This document shows, piece by piece, positions 5,798 through 7,076 of a stretch of DNA of 7,076 nucleotides (its first letter is position 1; every line of letters begins with the position of its first letter). The DNA is from Verrucomicrobiales bacterium (GTDB taxonomy: Bacteria > Verrucomicrobiota > Verrucomicrobiia > Limisphaerales > UBA9464), in contig DLVS01000059.1 of NCBI GenBank assembly GCA_003445095.1, positions 1 through 7,076 on the forward strand. Reading direction: 5' to 3'. The notes beneath the pieces are model-generated. The model ran no database searches, had not been told where the DNA came from, and saw nothing but the letters and a program-made list of their open reading frames with translations. The position numbers were made by a program, and so were the translations under genes.

Positions 5798-6562
5798 TCA
5801 CACTCGTTGGGCGATGATCGCCTGACTGGTGCCGAACGCGCGAAGGCCAGGCACACATTCCGCCAGCATGGCGACACGTCGGAGCACTGGCCTAGCCGCT
5901 CCAATGAGGCGCGGTTGGTTTCCGGAAATATTCTCAAACGTCTGCCAGATGAATCCATGATACCTGACCCGAAACTGCGCCTGCGTGACCAGTCGACGCA
6001 ACTGCCCGGGCCAATAATTGCGCGCCCAGTATTCCAGGAAGGCACGCCCGAGCGGCAAGGGGAGGTAGGGAATAAAAGGCACGTAATGCGCGATCCGCCG
6101 TCGCGGGCGTCGGAGATGGACTCCATGCGTTTCGAACGGGTAAAGCCGATTGGGGGAAAAAACGATCACGGAACCGCCAGGCTTCAGCACGCGCCGGACC
6201 TCGACTAGTGCCTGCGCGTCGTTCGGCACGTGTTCCAGAACTTCATTCAGCAATGCCAGGTCAAAGGTCCCATCGGCGTAAGGGAGGTTCTCAATGTCAC
6301 CGGCGCTCACTCGGGAATCATCCGGATGCGCAGCGACAAATTGGGCAACTTTTTCGGCCATGTACTCAACGCCCACTGCCTCTGCTCCCCGCTCTCCCAG
6401 CGCGACCACGTACTCTCCCGCACCGCAGCCGCAATCGATCAGCCGCTTTCCCCGCAGGTCGAAGTGACGAGCGATCAACGCGAGGCGCTTCTCGAGATTA
6501 AGCGGGGTTGCCGTGTCGCTCCCTGCGACGGCAATGGCCGGGGCCGAAGTCGAAGGCGGCAT
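5798..6562 (-). CDS. Class I SAM-dependent methyltransferase
   Basis: This 254-residue cytoplasmic enzyme has a Methyltransf_11-type Rossmann core. Motif I is LIDCGCGAGE at 41-50, the acidic residue after strand 2 is Glu66 (VGVEYM), and SAGDIENLPYADGTFDLALL at 86-105 covers motif II. NEVLEHVP at 106-113 and RVLKPGGSVIVFSPN at 124-138 complete the fold. The substrate cannot be read from the sequence. The residues after motif III (about 141-200) are unusual: a basic patch RRPRRR at 151-156, then a Pro/aromatic-rich stretch PFIPYLPLPLGRAF at 162-175 and YWARNYWPG at 178-186. This region probably forms the acceptor-binding or membrane-facing lid. Methyltransferases with such inserts are often found with quinone, lipid or glycan substrates, but nothing nearby decides between these. 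The ATG at 6562 leaves about 20 variable residues before the core; no Shine-Dalgarno precedes it. It lies 61 bp after the upstream gene. Confidence 0.88.
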   Translation of the reverse strand: MPPSTSAPAIAVAGSDTATPLNLEKRLALIARHFDLRGKRLIDCGCGAGEYVVALGERGAEAVGVEYMAEKVAQFVAAHPDDSRVSAGDIENLPYADGTFDLALLNEVLEHVPNDAQALVEVRRVLKPGGSVIVFSPNRLYPFETHGVHLRRPRRRIAHYVPFIPYLPLPLGRAFLEYWARNYWPGQLRRLVTQAQFRVRYHGFIWQTFENISGNQPRLIGAARPVLRRVAMLAECVPGLRAFGTSQAIIAQRV

Positions 6563-6623
6563 GGAAGTTTTTTTCGGGAGCGAGGCGAACGGCGCAGGGA
6601 ACGGATCCTATTCCACACTCAGC

Positions 6624-7076
6624 TTATTTCCCGGGCGAATAAATGACGACTTCGCCAGAGGACGGATAGCCGGTGGCGTAGCCAGAGCCCGGTTTGACCT
6701 GCAGCTTCACGAGAGTCGCGTTCCGCGCTGTTTTTGGAAGTGCCTCGACCTGGAGTGCGAGCTCTCGCTGGCCGCGAGGAATCTCGACGGTCGAACCCAG
6801 CACGGCGACTTCACCGGGTTTTACTCCGGGGAGTTGACTGCGCGGCGCGCCAACCAAACGGAAGTCCTTGTTGAGCTCAGCGGCCCACGGCCCGCTTCCA
6901 AAACCTAACTCGACCGAGAGAGGCGCATCGTCGCGACCGGTTCGAACCAACCGCACTCGGCCAGTTCCGCCATTGCGCGCGTCAGCTACATCGTTTTCGA
7001 CGATCAGCCCCACCGTAACACCATGGGCGTAGTTCGCTGTAGCCCAGGCATCTTGGTACTCATCCCAAGCTTCGTT
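6624..7076 (-). CDS. Calx-beta-like surface protein, C-terminal fragment (runs off right edge)
   Basis: The frame enters from the right edge without a start and ends at TAA (6626-6624), giving the last 150 residues of a longer protein. A GTG at 7013 could be mistaken for the start, but the frame is open and protein-like upstream of it (EAWDEYQDAWATANYAHG at residues 2-19), so it should be read as partial. Residues 21-147 look like one Calx-beta-type immunoglobulin-like module: VENDVADARNGGTGRVRLVRTG, later NKDFRLVG, then VEIPRGQRELALQVEALP and VKLQVKPGSGYATGYPS, ending on a hydrophobic strand EVVIY. Such domains recur in large secreted or surface proteins that bind calcium or adhere. The protein ends SPGK, with no sorting motif such as PEP-CTERM and no C-terminal membrane helix. 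The Calx-beta call rests on the strand pattern and should be treated as likely, not certain. Confidence 0.7.
   Translation of the reverse strand, partial: NEAWDEYQDAWATANYAHGVTVGLIVENDVADARNGGTGRVRLVRTGRDDAPLSVELGFGSGPWAAELNKDFRLVGAPRSQLPGVKPGEVAVLGSTVEIPRGQRELALQVEALPKTARNATLVKLQVKPGSGYATGYPSSGEVVIYSPGK

Overview
The window looks like a stretch of chromosome from a moderately GC-rich bacterium of the Verrucomicrobiota (or a close relative in the PVC group, e.g. the Pedosphaera/Limisphaera side). This is an inference from gene content. The window carries a prepilin-like protein with the C-terminal H-X9-DG signature, a secreted DUF6807 ('PmoA') protein, a small HEAT-repeat lipoprotein, a PIN-PhoH ATPase and a Calx-beta-like surface protein, all families that are common together in that group. 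No mobile element, CRISPR array, tRNA, rRNA or phage gene was seen.

Layout, left to right. (1) 1-331, minus strand: the N-terminal 110 codons of a membrane-anchored protein that runs off the left edge, with a GTG start. (2) 332-719: a divergent gap with no convincing gene. It contains one strong Shine-Dalgarno-like stretch in front of a short ORF that overlaps the next gene. (3) 720-3576, plus strand: dapA, then a prepilin-like H-X9-DG protein, then an exported DUF6807 protein. A hairpin follows dapA, and the second and third genes are only 49 bp apart. (4) 3607-7076, minus strand, read right to left: the C-terminal part of a Calx-beta-like protein entering from the right edge, a class I SAM methyltransferase, a PIN-PhoH ATPase and a HEAT-repeat lipoprotein. 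The two strands converge in a 30-bp gap at 3577-3606.

How the genes fit together. There is little sign of a single pathway. dapA belongs to lysine/peptidoglycan precursor synthesis, PhoH probably to RNA metabolism, and the lipoprotein, DUF6807 protein, prepilin-like protein and Calx-beta protein all act at or outside the cytoplasmic membrane. The gaps of 61, 156 and 175 bp on the minus strand do not force an operon, and inverted repeats sit in two of them.

I looked for an undescribed system and did not find one. This reads as an ordinary housekeeping and accessory region. The items most worth a second look are the lack of Shine-Dalgarno sequences at every assigned start, the short SD-preceded ORF upstream of dapA, the orphan HEAT lipoprotein, and the DUF6807 protein with its histidine cluster.
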